A DNA stretch of 64,000 nucleotides from Kroppenstedtia guangzhouensis (GCF_014637345.1 NZ_BMEX01000007.1:62001-126000); one strand, 5' to 3'; shown: positions 45,463 through 54,578, numbered from the stretch's first letter. Notes: generated by a model from the sequence alone, not told the origin. Numbers and translations: made by a program.

Positions 45463-46209
45463 TCAGACTTTCCATTCTCTATATGAAATCAATTTCAATC
45501 CCTGTGTCCGGATCCAATCCTTGATTTCGGGATCGGTCAAGATAACCAGCTCCTTGGCCCGCGGCAGGGAATAGGAGCTTCCGGTCAGCAGATTGTGGTC
45601 GAGATAAGCGGGGTGACACATGATCTCCGCGGTTTCAACGGCTGCCCCTCGCTCCAGTACCTGCAGGAATCCGTTCTTCGTCACTCCATCCCCGTAGAAG
45701 TCGGAGAGGAAGAGATCCGTTGTCCGGACCTCCCGGTTGGTGGAATGTAAGGGATCGTCTGAAACTTTACGGATCGGCAGGCGATACTGTTTGGCCAACT
45801 TCAGGACAATGGGCGCCACCTTCCCATGGCTGTGGACATGATGATGACTGTCAAGGTGAGTCGGTTTCAGTCCGAGAGAGAAAAAGGCTTCCACTTGTCG
45901 GGTCAATTCCCGCTCGATGTGGTCCGGTTCGGCCACTTTCTCCAGTTCCCTCCTGGATCGAAAGACACCCTGATCGTCCACCAAAGAGGGAACATCTTTG
46001 CACAAGGGAGAGCCGCATGTCAGCACCAGGTGAATCCCGACACCCAGTTCAGGATGTTCCCTGGCCAGTTTTGCGGCATGTTCGGCACAGGGCATATTGG
46101 TCATCAGAGTGGTGGAGGTGACCACCCCATTTTTGAAACTTTCCAGGATTCCCAGATTGACTCCCTTGGAATAGCCGAAGTCATCGGCGTTGATAATCAG
46201 TTGGGTCAT
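45463..46209 (-). CDS. ChbG/YdjC-family carbohydrate deacetylase
   Basis: The 248-residue protein begins [14 protein letters not shown] and contains [10 protein letters not shown] and MCHPAYLD, the metal and substrate motifs of ChbG, which removes one acetyl group from diacetylchitobiose (-6-phosphate). Its presence between IIC and IIA argues that the operon handles chitin disaccharide. Repeat copy D lies just upstream, inside the operon. Confidence 0.93.
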   Translation of the reverse strand: MTQLIINADDFGYSKGVNLGILESFKNGVVTSTTLMTNMPCAEHAAKLAREHPELGVGIHLVLTCGSPLCKDVPSLVDDQGVFRSRRELEKVAEPDHIERELTRQVEAFFSLGLKPTHLDSHHHVHSHGKVAPIVLKLAKQYRLPIRKVSDDPLHSTNREVRTTDLFLSDFYGDGVTKNGFLQVLERGAAVETAEIMCHPAYLDHNLLTGSSYSLPRAKELVILTDPEIKDWIRTQGLKLISYREWKV

Positions 46210-46224
46210 ACCACACCTACTTTC

Positions 46225-46361
46225 TACAAGCGTTGTGATTTACTCCGTTTGAAGGCGGTCGGGATTGGGTTTCACATGTCGTTTTCGTTGTTCTGACGAT
46301 CCAAAATCACTCCATGTGAAACCCAATCCTCCCTCTGAAAGACTTTTTCACAACACTTCTA
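46225..46361 (-). repeat. TA-flanked palindromic repeat, copy D
   Basis: Ends TA-CAAGCGTTGTGA and TCACAACACTTC-TA; inner repeat GGGATTGGGTTTCACATG / CATGTGAAACCCAATCC. It lies between two genes of the PTS operon. The right TA (46360-46361) is the first two bases, on the minus strand, of the TAG stop codon of the IIC gene. Confidence 0.9.
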
Positions 46362-47702
46362 CACGGCTGCTTGGTTGGAAGGTTGCTCCATTCCCTGCTC
46401 TTCCTTCAGTTTTTGTTTGTCCCAGATTCTCAGGAAGGGATAGTAGATGGCGATGGCGATGACAAAATTGATCCCTTGCATGATCACGCTGGATATCTTC
46501 CCGCCGGTTGCCAAGTAACCGCTGATCAGAGGCGGGGTCGTCCAGGGAACCGCGACACCGTTGGGTTTGGCGACGAGGCCGGTGGACATGGCCACATAGG
46601 TGGTCACTGTCAGCACGAGGGGGGTCAGCACAAAGGGAATGATCAGTAGGGGATTCAACACGATCGGCATGCCGAAGGTGATCGGCTCATTAATGTTGAA
46701 GATTCCCGGTCCGATGGCCAAGCGTCCCAAGCTTTTCATCTGGGCGCTCTTTGCGCTCAGAATCATGGCCACCACCAAGGCGAGGGTGGCACCTGAGCCC
46801 CCAATGTAGACCCAAAGATCAAAAAATTGTTGTGTGATCACATTGGGTAATTCAGCGGAAGGGTCCGCCTGGAACACTTTTCGGTTCTCGTCCATCAGGG
46901 ACAGCCAGATCGGCCCCATCACCCCACCCACGATGGCTGCACCATGCAAGCCCGCAGACCATAGGAGGTGAACCAGCAATACGGCGATAAGGGCACCGAA
47001 CAGACTGCCGCCTAGAAGCCCCAGGGGCTTGCTGAGAAGTGTAGAGACCACATTGTGAATACTCTCGAAGGGAGTGAGCTCAATCAACAGGCGGACCACC
47101 CACACCACCAAAATGACAACCAGACCGGGAATCAGGGCGACAAAGGACCTGGAAACCGCCGGCGGCACCCCTTCCGGCAACTGGATGATAATGTTTCTCT
47201 GAATGATGTAGCGGTAAATTTCCGTTGCGACCAGTCCCAGCAGCATCGCCACAAATAAGCCTTGGCTACCCATGAATTGAGCCGGGATCACCCCGGCGAC
47301 ATCGACGGCATCCTTGGCCCCTTCCGGCGTGAAGGAGAAGGTAAAGGGGGTGGCCAACAAAAAGGCCGACACGGAAATGGCACCCGCTGACACCGGATCG
47401 ACGTTGTATTTTTCCGCCAGCCGGTAGGCAACCCCAAAGCTGACGATCAGGGCCATGATGTCAAAGGTGGCGTTCACCGGATACAACAATTTATCCTGCC
47501 ATTGTTCTCCGAACAGATTTGCCATAAATTCCGGAAAACCCGGGATTGGCAGGGCGGCCACCACCAAGAAAATGGACCCGATAATCAACAAAGGCATGGC
47601 CAAAATCAGTCCGTCACGAATCGCTTGCAAATGCCTTTGCTCGGCAATTCTCCCCGCAACCGGCATCACATGTTTTTCCAAAAAACCCACCAGACCTCCC
47701 AC
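46359..47702 (-). CDS. PTS lactose/cellobiose family IIC permease
   Basis: The 447-residue protein has about ten membrane segments and the IIC signatures LRDGLILAMPLLIIGS-like start, LLWSAGLHGAAIV, and FNINEPITFGMPIVLNP. It moves the disaccharide across the membrane with phosphorylation by IIB. AAGGAGGG precedes the GTG. The stop codon TAG is made with the terminus of repeat copy D. Confidence 0.94.
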   Translation of the reverse strand: MGGLVGFLEKHVMPVAGRIAEQRHLQAIRDGLILAMPLLIIGSIFLVVAALPIPGFPEFMANLFGEQWQDKLLYPVNATFDIMALIVSFGVAYRLAEKYNVDPVSAGAISVSAFLLATPFTFSFTPEGAKDAVDVAGVIPAQFMGSQGLFVAMLLGLVATEIYRYIIQRNIIIQLPEGVPPAVSRSFVALIPGLVVILVVWVVRLLIELTPFESIHNVVSTLLSKPLGLLGGSLFGALIAVLLVHLLWSAGLHGAAIVGGVMGPIWLSLMDENRKVFQADPSAELPNVITQQFFDLWVYIGGSGATLALVVAMILSAKSAQMKSLGRLAIGPGIFNINEPITFGMPIVLNPLLIIPFVLTPLVLTVTTYVAMSTGLVAKPNGVAVPWTTPPLISGYLATGGKISSVIMQGINFVIAIAIYYPFLRIWDKQKLKEEQGMEQPSNQAAV

Positions 47703-47718
47703 AGGAAATCCCTCCTTA

Positions 47719-48018
47719 TCAGATCAGGTTGAGTGCAAACTCCAGAACTTTCTTTCCGTCCACTCTCCCATAATCCGCCGGATTGATGACATCCACCGGG
47801 ATCCCTTGTTGATCCGCCGCTTTTTTCAACTGCGGCAGCTTGTAGCGGATCTGGGGACCCACCAGCAATACATCGGCATCTTTGAGATGGTTGTTCACTT
47901 CATCGGCCGAAACCGCCCAAATTTTTGCTTTAACCCCCTTTTCCTGAGCGGCCTGTTCCATCCGGGACACTAATAAACTCGTCGACATTCCCGATGCACA
48001 GCACAGTAAAATATTCAT
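47719..48018 (-). CDS. PTS lactose/cellobiose family IIB component
   Basis: The 99-residue protein has the phospho-cysteine in [15 protein letters not shown] and [13 protein letters not shown], typical of IIB(Chb/Lic). First gene of the operon, close behind the sigma-54 promoter. Confidence 0.95.
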   Translation of the reverse strand: MNILLCCASGMSTSLLVSRMEQAAQEKGVKAKIWAVSADEVNNHLKDADVLLVGPQIRYKLPQLKKAADQQGIPVDVINPADYGRVDGKKVLEFALNLI

Positions 48019-48054
48019 GGAACATTCCCCCTTTTCGGATGCACCTGATTTTTA

Positions 48055-48072
48055 AAGCAAAAGTTGTGCCAA
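48055..48072 (-). promoter_or_regulatory. Sigma-54 (-24/-12) promoter of the PTS operon
   Basis: The minus strand reads TTGGCACAACTTTTGCT, an essentially perfect TTGGCAC-N5-TTGCT. It lies about 37 bases ahead of the IIB start, and the adjacent upstream gene codes for a sigma-54 activator with an intact GAFTGA loop. Confidence 0.92.
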
Positions 48073-48165
48073 TCTTATTGGATCTTGTGGGAGGCTGATA
48101 GGTTTCCTACTGTGTAAAATGTGTCATCAGTGTGTCGCTCACGGATGATTTATATGTACACTTTA

Positions 48166-48300
48166 TAAGCGCTGTGAAAAACGACGTTACAGGGAGGATT
48201 GGGTTTCACATGGAGCGTGTTTGGCAGTAAAGAACAACGAATAGGTCATGTGAAACCCCATCCCGACCGACACGGAAATCACTAAGTCACAACGCTTCTA
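48166..48300 (+). repeat. TA-flanked palindromic repeat, copy E
   Basis: Ends TA-AGCGCTGTGA and TCACAACGCTTC-TA; inner GGATTGGGTTTCACATG pairs with CATGTGAAACCCCATCC with one mismatch. The right TA (48299-48300) is part of the TAG stop of the activator gene on the minus strand. It lies between the activator gene and the sigma-54 promoter. Confidence 0.9.
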
Positions 48301-51003
48301 TGGAGTGGTCCGTTTGGAAGAATCGAAAAAGCTCATCATGTAACAGATCTCGTCATCAGACAACTGAATGCGGTAAGCGTTCTCCAGTGTGCTCAGCACA
48401 TTCCGTGTGGTGGTGTAGAGAGAGGGGTGGGACCGAATATATTTCTCTTTGTTTTTGAAGATCACTGATGAATCCCCTGCGAGCAGGCGATCCACCATAC
48501 AACAGGCATGAAGCACCACCCCGATCAGGTCCTTGGTCGGAACGGAAATCTTCAGACGCTGTTGAAGTTTCTCAAAGCAGGTCTTCACATCGGGGACCAC
48601 TTGGCTCGGGTCGGCATGCAACAGGTGGTGTTGCAGGGTATCGGCCATTTTGTCATAGGCTTCTTCTGTGTCGATCAGGTGTTGAATCCGTTCGATCGCA
48701 TTAAGGCTGATCACCTCATCCGGATGGAATTGCCACAGATCCATCCGGAGGGAAAAATCGCTCACGATGCATACAATCGGTCTCGATTGTTTCAAGTGCA
48801 AAAGTTTCCGTTCCAGCTCTTTCCGGTCGGCAATCTCCAAGGGGATGATTTCCAGTCCTGCGGGATCAAAGCGCAAATTTTTGGTCAACACCTTCTGAAT
48901 CGCGCAAGGGTCGCCGTGACCCGATGAACAAACCGTCACAATGGCCCGCATGTTCTCTTTGTTGCCCCCGTTTTTCAACGGCGGGTTGGATTCAAAGAGG
49001 GTGAGTTGTTTGATGTCCTCCACCAACTGTTCCAGGGAGTATCCGAGGATGGACTTTCTCGTCGCTTCCAAAACGTGAGGTGTACTCACCATCGGGATGG
49101 TTTCGATCGGGACTCCGAGCTCCCCTTCCAACATTTCACCGAAGGCCATCAGCGATCCCATGTCCACCATCAGTAACACCCCCTTTTGGGAGGCATGTTT
49201 TTTCAGATGACTTTTGGTTAGTTCATAGATCTCTCTGGGATCCATATGGAGAGGCATGTCGATGGCAACGGGTGACTCGGTACCCAATAGTTCCCGGGTG
49301 ACCTCTGCCATCGCAGTCGCGCCGCCATTGCCGTGGCTGATCACCAGAATGTGCACATTTTCCTCCGTTTCCTCCGCATCGATATCGTCGAGCACAAAAA
49401 ACATGGTGAGGAATCCGGCTTCATCGATCGGGATATCCACCCCCGTCTTTTCCTCTATCGTTTTTATACAGTCCAGTGCCACACCAAACTCTTCCTTATA
49501 CATTCGTCGCACATGGTTGAGTTGTGGATTGATGATGGTTTTTCCGTTTTCGATGCGCTGGATGGAAGTTTGGATATGCAGGGCCAGCCCTTGCATCACC
49601 TTCTTGCTCAACTTGGTGTTCAGTTTGGCTTCCGCATAGCGGACAATCTCTTCTGTCAGCTGAATCATGTCGGGGTGGACCATCTTGGCCAAGTTGCCTT
49701 TTCCCAGCTTCCGGTTCATCCTTTTGAAGTATTGCGTAAAGTAATTTTCGATATCGATCGCCATCAGCGAATGGAGTTCTTCCTCCTGCAGGCCGCGGGA
49801 TTTCAGTTCGCTGTATCTCTTTTCTATTTTTTTGTAAATGGAGGGGGAGGGGTCCTCCGGTGCCACGGCGAAGAGGATCTCCGCCTGTCGGGGATGAAAC
49901 AGATACAGACTGTCATGAAGATCCACGGTTTTTTGGGATCCTTTGCTCAAAAGGAGTCCTTCCTTGGCATCAGTGGGCAGATCGGAGCTGTGGATCTGGA
50001 TACGCTCTTTTTTTGCACTGACGAAATCGGCGTATACTTTGGCACAGGTGAGTTGAATGTCGGTTTTCAGCTGACCGATGTTGTTCAGACAAGGATAATG
50101 CAATAAGGCCCGAATCGTGTTGGGGGAGACACGGATCTCTTTTCCCAGGCGAATCGCCTCTTCTTTGAAAAAATGCAATACCAGCTGATACCGCTCTTCT
50201 ACACTCCGTTCTCTCAAGGGTGGAATCCGGATCACCATGGGGATTCTCCTCTTGAACGTCCGCAACAGTCCGGAATCCGGATCCTCGGTGGTGGCGGCGA
50301 TCAGGAGCACCTGGGCATTCCTTTCTGTTTCCGACTCTCCCAGACGACGAAAAATGCCTTTATCGATCAATGTGAACAACATTTCCTGTCCCTCGGCGGG
50401 CAGACGGTGAACTTCATCCAAAAACAGGATCCCGCCATGAGCTTTCTCGACCATCCCTTTCTGTTCGCGTGCTCCGGTGAAGGCCCCCTGATGAACGCCG
50501 AATAACTGACCCAGCAGCAATTGGGGGTTGTTCGTGTAGTCGGCGCAATTAAAGATGACGAAGGGGGCATCATCGGCCAGCTTCTTCACTTCGATGGCAT
50601 AGCGGTGCAGACATTCTGCCAGCATCGATTTGCCGACGCCGGTTTCGCCCAGAAGGAGGATGTGCATGCCGTGGGGGGGATAGAGAAGGGCCGCTCTCCC
50701 CTGGTGGACCACATTTTTCAAGCTTCCGTCCCTTCCCAATAACCGATCCAGGGTGGCCCGGCCGGGCAGGGGATGCTCCCCCCCGGCGGCAGTGAAAAGG
50801 ACAGGACGTCCCGTCCTTTTGCTCACCTTTCCCTCCCGCCACAGTTGGTTCAACAGACGGCTCACATTGGCCCGGTCCAACTTCAACAAATCAGCCAGTT
50901 CTCCGGCACTGATTTCCCGGTTTGTCCCCAGTTCTTTCAGCTTCCGCAATATGCTCTCTTTTCTGTTCAGAGACGTTTTGATGGGTTCCCGATGTTTGGA
51001 CAC
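48298..51003 (-). CDS. LevR-type sigma-54-dependent activator with PTS regulation domains
   Basis: GTG 51003 follows AAAGGAGG and gives 901 residues. Domains in order: helix-turn-helix (ISAGELADLLKLDRANVSRLL), AAA+ domain with Walker A GETGVGKS, sigma-54 loop GAFTGA and Walker B GGILFLDEV, a first PRD, an IIA(Man)-like domain (HILVISHGNGG with the likely phospho-His), an IIB(Gat)-like domain with a cysteine (TVCSSGHGDPC), and a second PRD. It should sense PTS phosphorylation and activate the adjacent sigma-54 promoter. A GTG at 51045 is an alternative start. Confidence 0.93.
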   Translation of the reverse strand: MSKHREPIKTSLNRKESILRKLKELGTNREISAGELADLLKLDRANVSRLLNQLWREGKVSKRTGRPVLFTAAGGEHPLPGRATLDRLLGRDGSLKNVVHQGRAALLYPPHGMHILLLGETGVGKSMLAECLHRYAIEVKKLADDAPFVIFNCADYTNNPQLLLGQLFGVHQGAFTGAREQKGMVEKAHGGILFLDEVHRLPAEGQEMLFTLIDKGIFRRLGESETERNAQVLLIAATTEDPDSGLLRTFKRRIPMVIRIPPLRERSVEERYQLVLHFFKEEAIRLGKEIRVSPNTIRALLHYPCLNNIGQLKTDIQLTCAKVYADFVSAKKERIQIHSSDLPTDAKEGLLLSKGSQKTVDLHDSLYLFHPRQAEILFAVAPEDPSPSIYKKIEKRYSELKSRGLQEEELHSLMAIDIENYFTQYFKRMNRKLGKGNLAKMVHPDMIQLTEEIVRYAEAKLNTKLSKKVMQGLALHIQTSIQRIENGKTIINPQLNHVRRMYKEEFGVALDCIKTIEEKTGVDIPIDEAGFLTMFFVLDDIDAEETEENVHILVISHGNGGATAMAEVTRELLGTESPVAIDMPLHMDPREIYELTKSHLKKHASQKGVLLMVDMGSLMAFGEMLEGELGVPIETIPMVSTPHVLEATRKSILGYSLEQLVEDIKQLTLFESNPPLKNGGNKENMRAIVTVCSSGHGDPCAIQKVLTKNLRFDPAGLEIIPLEIADRKELERKLLHLKQSRPIVCIVSDFSLRMDLWQFHPDEVISLNAIERIQHLIDTEEAYDKMADTLQHHLLHADPSQVVPDVKTCFEKLQQRLKISVPTKDLIGVVLHACCMVDRLLAGDSSVIFKNKEKYIRSHPSLYTTTRNVLSTLENAYRIQLSDDEICYMMSFFDSSKRTTP

Positions 51004-51191
51004 CTCTCTTCCCTCCTTTGCGACTGCTGTTGACAATTTCTCCACCTTCCAATGAAGTCCTTTTCACGAGGGGACTTGGCCGGAGGATATGGGGAATATC
51101 GGGTGACTAACCCGATTGGGAACAAGCCCGTCGTGGGGCTAATAGAATCGAAAGGATCAAACCTGACGGAAAAGATAGTTGCCTCCATACA

Positions 51192-51220
51192 AAAAGCATC
51201 CATTGGGGGGGATGGCTTTT
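51192..51220. terminator. Hairpin, possible bidirectional terminator
   Basis: AAAAGCATCC pairs with GGATGGCTTTT with one bulge; on the minus strand TTTTTG follows. The remainder of 51004-51326 holds no recognised gene; a TATAAT at 51266 may serve the next small gene. Confidence 0.4.
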
Positions 51221-51326
51221 GAGTAGAGAAGGATTAAGGGAAGGTTCGGTGCTGATTTCGTGTTGTATAATGATTCCATACACCCGGCCTGACGGGGAAC
51301 CGGGGAGAAAAAGCGGGGTGAAGCAG

Positions 51327-51527
51327 ATGCTAAAGGATGACAATCAGGGGAGAAAATTGTACCATCACCTGGTGAGTAAGATGGAACTGACTCCGGAGCA
51401 AAAACAGGTACTGTGGGATGAACTGCAAAGGTGGTTCGGAACGGATCCGGAGGAATCCCCGGCGCCGCCGGAGACGGAGGAGTCGGCAAAAGAGCAGGTT
51501 TTGCAACTGATTCAGCGGATGGGGTAG
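51327..51527 (+). CDS. Small hypothetical protein, 66 aa
   Basis: ATG 51327 follows GGGGTGA with six bases between. The peptide is acidic and helical (YHHLVSKMELTPEQKQVLWDELQRWF) with a proline-rich linker. Not recognised. A TATAAT lies about 55 bases upstream and a hairpin follows downstream, so it may be a complete unit. Confidence 0.5.
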   Translation: MLKDDNQGRKLYHHLVSKMELTPEQKQVLWDELQRWFGTDPEESPAPPETEESAKEQVLQLIQRMG

Positions 51528-51571
51528 AAGCAGGCATACTGCGGGACAATTGAATCCATCGATCTCTTTTG

Positions 51572-51600
51572 AAACCGGTTCCCTCACAAGGAACCGGTTT
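51572..51600 (+). terminator. Terminator-like hairpin
   Basis: AAACCGGTTCC pairs perfectly with GGAACCGGTTT; downstream T run is short. Confidence 0.55.
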
Positions 51601-51730
51601 GGTTGTGCAGAATGTACTGGGGGTTTCCCTCCAGCTCCCGAACATGGCAACCTTGATGTTATGATGCCGGGCCGGGGGAGGGACAAGACACCACCTGTAA
51701 AAGGATGGAGAATTTTCAGGGGGAAAAGTG

Positions 51731-52421
51731 ATGAAGAAAAAGACATCTCTTTGGTTCTTGCGGCGCTTATGGCAGTACTGATGGTCTCAGGGTGTTCGGC
51801 ATACGGCGATCCGGTAACCGTGAAGGACCGGGTGAATGCCGCCGGTGTGAAAACCATAGCGGTCGATTATCGGAGTACTCATGTGATCGTTGAAAATGGG
51901 ATTCAAATCAGTTGAAAGTGGAGTTGGAAACTTATGAACGGGGCCCGGAACTCTTCATGGATAAAAATGGGAATCATGTGGATCTTGTGGTGGAAGGGGG
52001 CCTTTTCCAGCTGGGTTGGATCAAAGTGGGCGGTGTGATCGGAAAATCACCCCGGCTGACCGTCAAGCTTCCGAAAAACTACAGTCAAAACCTGAAATTG
52101 GATGGATCCTCCGGAATTTTGAAACTCCGAAACCTTACACTGAACGATGTTCATTTTTCAACCACGTCCGGCCACGTGGACGGATCCGGTTTGACTGTCC
52201 GCCGAATCGGAGGTAACAGTACCAGCGGGAATATTCGGTTGAAATTGAATGATCAAAGTCCGGATCTGACTTTGGAAACCACCACGGCTTCCGGTGGCAG
52301 GGATATTGACTTTGCTATCAAGGGATCGGAGAGGGGGAATCGATTTTCGGGAAGGATCGGGAAGGGAACGAATCAGGTTCGTTTGAAAACCTCTTCAGGA
52401 AACATCGCGATCGCACCTTAG
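51731..52421 (+). pseudogene. DUF4097-type adhesin-like lipoprotein with two frameshifts
   Basis: ATG 51731 (after GGGGGAAAAG) opens with MKKKTSL, but the lipoprotein signal LVLAALMAVLMVSGCS lies in another frame, so a shift is needed near 51755. That frame stops at 51915 after STHVIVENGIQIS; the beta-rich repeats KVELETYERGPEL and onward (FSTTSGHVDGSG, GNSTSGNIRLKL, LKTSSGNIAIAP) continue in the third frame from 51912. Both shifts are equivalent to single-base deletions. The rest shows no decay, so recent loss, sequencing error, or recoding are all possible. The stop TAG is the left TA of repeat copy F. Confidence 0.78.
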
Positions 52422-52557
52422 AAGCATTATGAAAAACTCGTCACTGGGAGGATTGGGAGGGTTTCACATGGAGCGTATTTAGATCACCGGAACAAAAGAA
52501 GCGGAATGTGAAACCCAATTCCGACCTTCCAAGAATCTTTAAATCACAACGCTTTTA
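52419..52557 (+). repeat. TA-flanked palindromic repeat, copy F
   Basis: Ends TA-GAAGCATTATGA and TCACAACGCTTT-TA; inner GGGTTTCACATG / AATGTGAAACCC. The left TA with the next G is the TAG stop of the DUF4097 frame. Immediately to the right, TA-GAAATGCTGTGAAAAG looks like the left terminus of a further copy whose remainder is missing. Confidence 0.85.
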
Positions 52558-52725
52558 GAAATGCTGTGAAAAGTCCAGGGGTGGGGGTCCGTACCTGTGT
52601 AAGGATGGTTTCCGACCCGGAAGAGCTTGGATACACTGGGGTCCCGCCAGAGCTTATTACTCAGGGTTTCATCTCATACCGGATCATAGGTGTGAAACAA
52701 GCGGGAATGGATGCTCTGTTTTTTA

Positions 52726-52751
52726 TTGACATACTATATACTGAGTATACA
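52726..52751 (+). promoter_or_regulatory. Promoter with overlapping palindromic operator
   Basis: TTGACA at 52726 is followed by TATACT-G-AGTATA, a perfect inverted repeat (52737-52749). The -10 (TATACA at 52746) is only 14 bases away, so the palindrome may be an operator with a different true -10. AGGAGGGG and ATG at 52766 follow and open a nine-codon frame. Confidence 0.4.
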
Positions 52752-52817
52752 GGAGGGGAGCGTTTATGTTTATGACTTGGAAACGGATGAATTGAGAGAG
52801 AACGGGGGAACAATACG

Positions 52818-53486
52818 TTGTTGGAGTGGATTGCGTCTCACCGCTGGTGGTTTTTCATCGCCGTCGAGATCTCTTTTTGGGTGTTGGTTATCGGGTTTCT
52901 GGTCATGCGCTATGGCTTTGGGATTCGGTCCCATCGGGTGTTCCTATGGCTGTTGGCTTTGAATCTGCTCAGTTTTCTGGCTCTAGGGATCATCGACTTC
53001 CGGGAAACGGGGCAATTTTCCACCTTTCAGGTGGTGGTAGTGGTCGCTTTGGTTTACAGTGTCACCTACGGTCCCAAAGACATGAAACGTCTGGATCGGT
53101 ACATGAGACTCAAAATCGCCCGTTGGAAAGGGGAAAGCCTCCCTCCGGAAGAGGAAGCCCGCCTGCTGGAAGAAAGAGAAAAGGAAGAAAAGAGAAAATA
53201 TGGGCGCCTTCATGCCCGGGAGCAACGCAGGGGTTGGTATCTCCATCTGCTGCTGTTCTTGATCGCTCATTTTGTCTTTGCCACTCTGTTTGGATGGAAA
53301 ACGGCGAGTGGAATCGGGGGATGGGTGGAGACTTGGATTGATACATGGAATGCACCGGAACTTTTCCCCTTTCGCAAGGAAGAGGTTAACCAGATCAGTC
53401 GAATCTGGACGCTCATCCTCTTGATCGATGGGATCAATTCCTTCTATTACACAATCTTTCCCAAGCAGAAAAAGCATATGAATTAG
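52818..53486 (+). CDS. Integral membrane protein of unknown function, 222 aa
   Basis: Four to five hydrophobic segments are seen: residues about 8-28, 36-58, 66-84, 140-160 and 195-212, with a highly charged cytoplasmic loop between (PPEEEARLLEEREKEEKRKYGR). The TTG start is weak; GGGGG lies 11 bases upstream. I recognise no family. A palindromic operator-like site and a short strong-RBS reading frame precede the gene, which suggests control. Confidence 0.75.
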   Translation: MLEWIASHRWWFFIAVEISFWVLVIGFLVMRYGFGIRSHRVFLWLLALNLLSFLALGIIDFRETGQFSTFQVVVVVALVYSVTYGPKDMKRLDRYMRLKIARWKGESLPPEEEARLLEEREKEEKRKYGRLHAREQRRGWYLHLLLFLIAHFVFATLFGWKTASGIGGWVETWIDTWNAPELFPFRKEEVNQISRIWTLILLIDGINSFYYTIFPKQKKHMN

Positions 53487-53555
53487 AGCATCTCCGGGGC
53501 TATTGATAACCGGAAGTGTGGTAAAATGTCAAATTTCCGAATGAAGGGCACGCCA

Positions 53556-53591
53556 AAGCCGTTTCCCGTACCGAGGCAGGGGAAACGGCTT
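53556..53591. terminator. Hairpin between convergent genes
   Basis: AAGCCGTTTCCC pairs perfectly with GGGAAACGGCTT; short T runs on both sides. Confidence 0.6.
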
Positions 53592-53607
53592 CTTCTGGGT
53601 CACCTGC

Positions 53608-54042
53608 TCAGGAGCTTTCCTCCTCAAAATGAACCTCCACCTCTTTGCCCACTGCCTCTTTAAGCAAACGAATTTCCAAGAGGCCGTTTTTGTAACTGGC
53701 TTGAATTGGATCGGGAGAATAGTGGAAAGGGAGTTGAATCCTCCGCTTAAACCGGCCAAACCGACGCTCACCCCAGGTGATTCTTTCCTTTGACACAGGA
53801 TATCCACAGGGGATTTCCCCCTGGATGATCAAGTTTTGTGGCTCCAGGGTGATCTGGATATCATCTGGGGAGGAGAGCCCGGGGATTTCCACTACGATGA
53901 CCCCTTCTCGATCCGTTTCATAGATGTCCACGTCCGGTCCCTTTCGAGGGAATGCTTGATGCAGTTCCTTCCAAAATTTCTCGCTCAAGATGCCTCCCAC
54001 TTTTCCCTGAACATGGGACCAATCGAAAGAATCTTTTTTCAA
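53608..54042 (-). CDS. Hsp20/alpha-crystallin family small heat shock protein
   Basis: The 144-residue protein has an alpha-crystallin domain (VDIYETDREGVIVVEIPGLS, FGRFKRRIQLP, ASYKNGLLEIRLLK) and a short C-terminus without an obvious IxI motif. It should hold unfolding proteins for refolding. A perfect inverted repeat lies just upstream of the start. Confidence 0.92.
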   Translation of the reverse strand: MKKDSFDWSHVQGKVGGILSEKFWKELHQAFPRKGPDVDIYETDREGVIVVEIPGLSSPDDIQITLEPQNLIIQGEIPCGYPVSKERITWGERRFGRFKRRIQLPFHYSPDPIQASYKNGLLEIRLLKEAVGKEVEVHFEEESS

Positions 54043-54067
54043 GCCGATTCCACCTCTGGTCTCGTTA

Positions 54068-54083
54068 CCGGTTATCGAACCGG
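54068..54083 (-). promoter_or_regulatory. Inverted repeat upstream of hsp20
   Basis: CCGGTT-ATCG-AACCGG lies about 25 bases ahead of the hsp20 start. It is not a CIRCE sequence; its factor is unknown. Confidence 0.4.
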
Positions 54084-54265
54084 AATGGAGTTTGATATTT
54101 CACCCTATGCACCAGACCGGGCTTCTGTGACTGGAACGTAAGGAGCAAAATGTTTGGGGACTGAGCTTTCATCCTTCCCTTGTTTTATAGGATAATAAGT
54201 TTATTCCATCGTCAAATCTTTATATTTTTGCAGTTTTTATTGCTTGTATTGATAAGGGGAGGTTG

Positions 54266-54511
54266 ATGAAAATAGGAAAGATGGAACAGGTGGCTTCACT
54301 CTCCTCCGACATTCAGGACCTTTGCAAATCACCCCGGGAGGGGGAGAAGCCGGAAACAAAACTGATCGAGATGTTGGTGGTGATCGCCAAGGGGACGCGC
54401 TATTGGAAAGATGTCGAAGTGGCGGTCAACGCCTATGAAAATTATCAGCGCGATCAGTCAGAAAGGTTGAAAACCGCCTACAGACCCAAAAAACTGCCCT
54501 GGAGGGTATAG
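54266..54511 (+). CDS. Small hypothetical protein, 81 aa
   Basis: ATG 54266 follows AAGGGGAGG closely. The peptide is helical and charged (KLIEMLVVIAKGTRYWKDVEVAVNAYENYQRDQ), not recognised. It ends 67 bases before a strong terminator, so it appears to be a single-gene unit. Confidence 0.6.
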   Translation: MKIGKMEQVASLSSDIQDLCKSPREGEKPETKLIEMLVVIAKGTRYWKDVEVAVNAYENYQRDQSERLKTAYRPKKLPWRV

Positions 54512-54578
54512 TATTTCAGAGAATGAACCCATATATAAACGATTGGGAGTGACATCATCCATTGTTGCTTTCAGTCTG

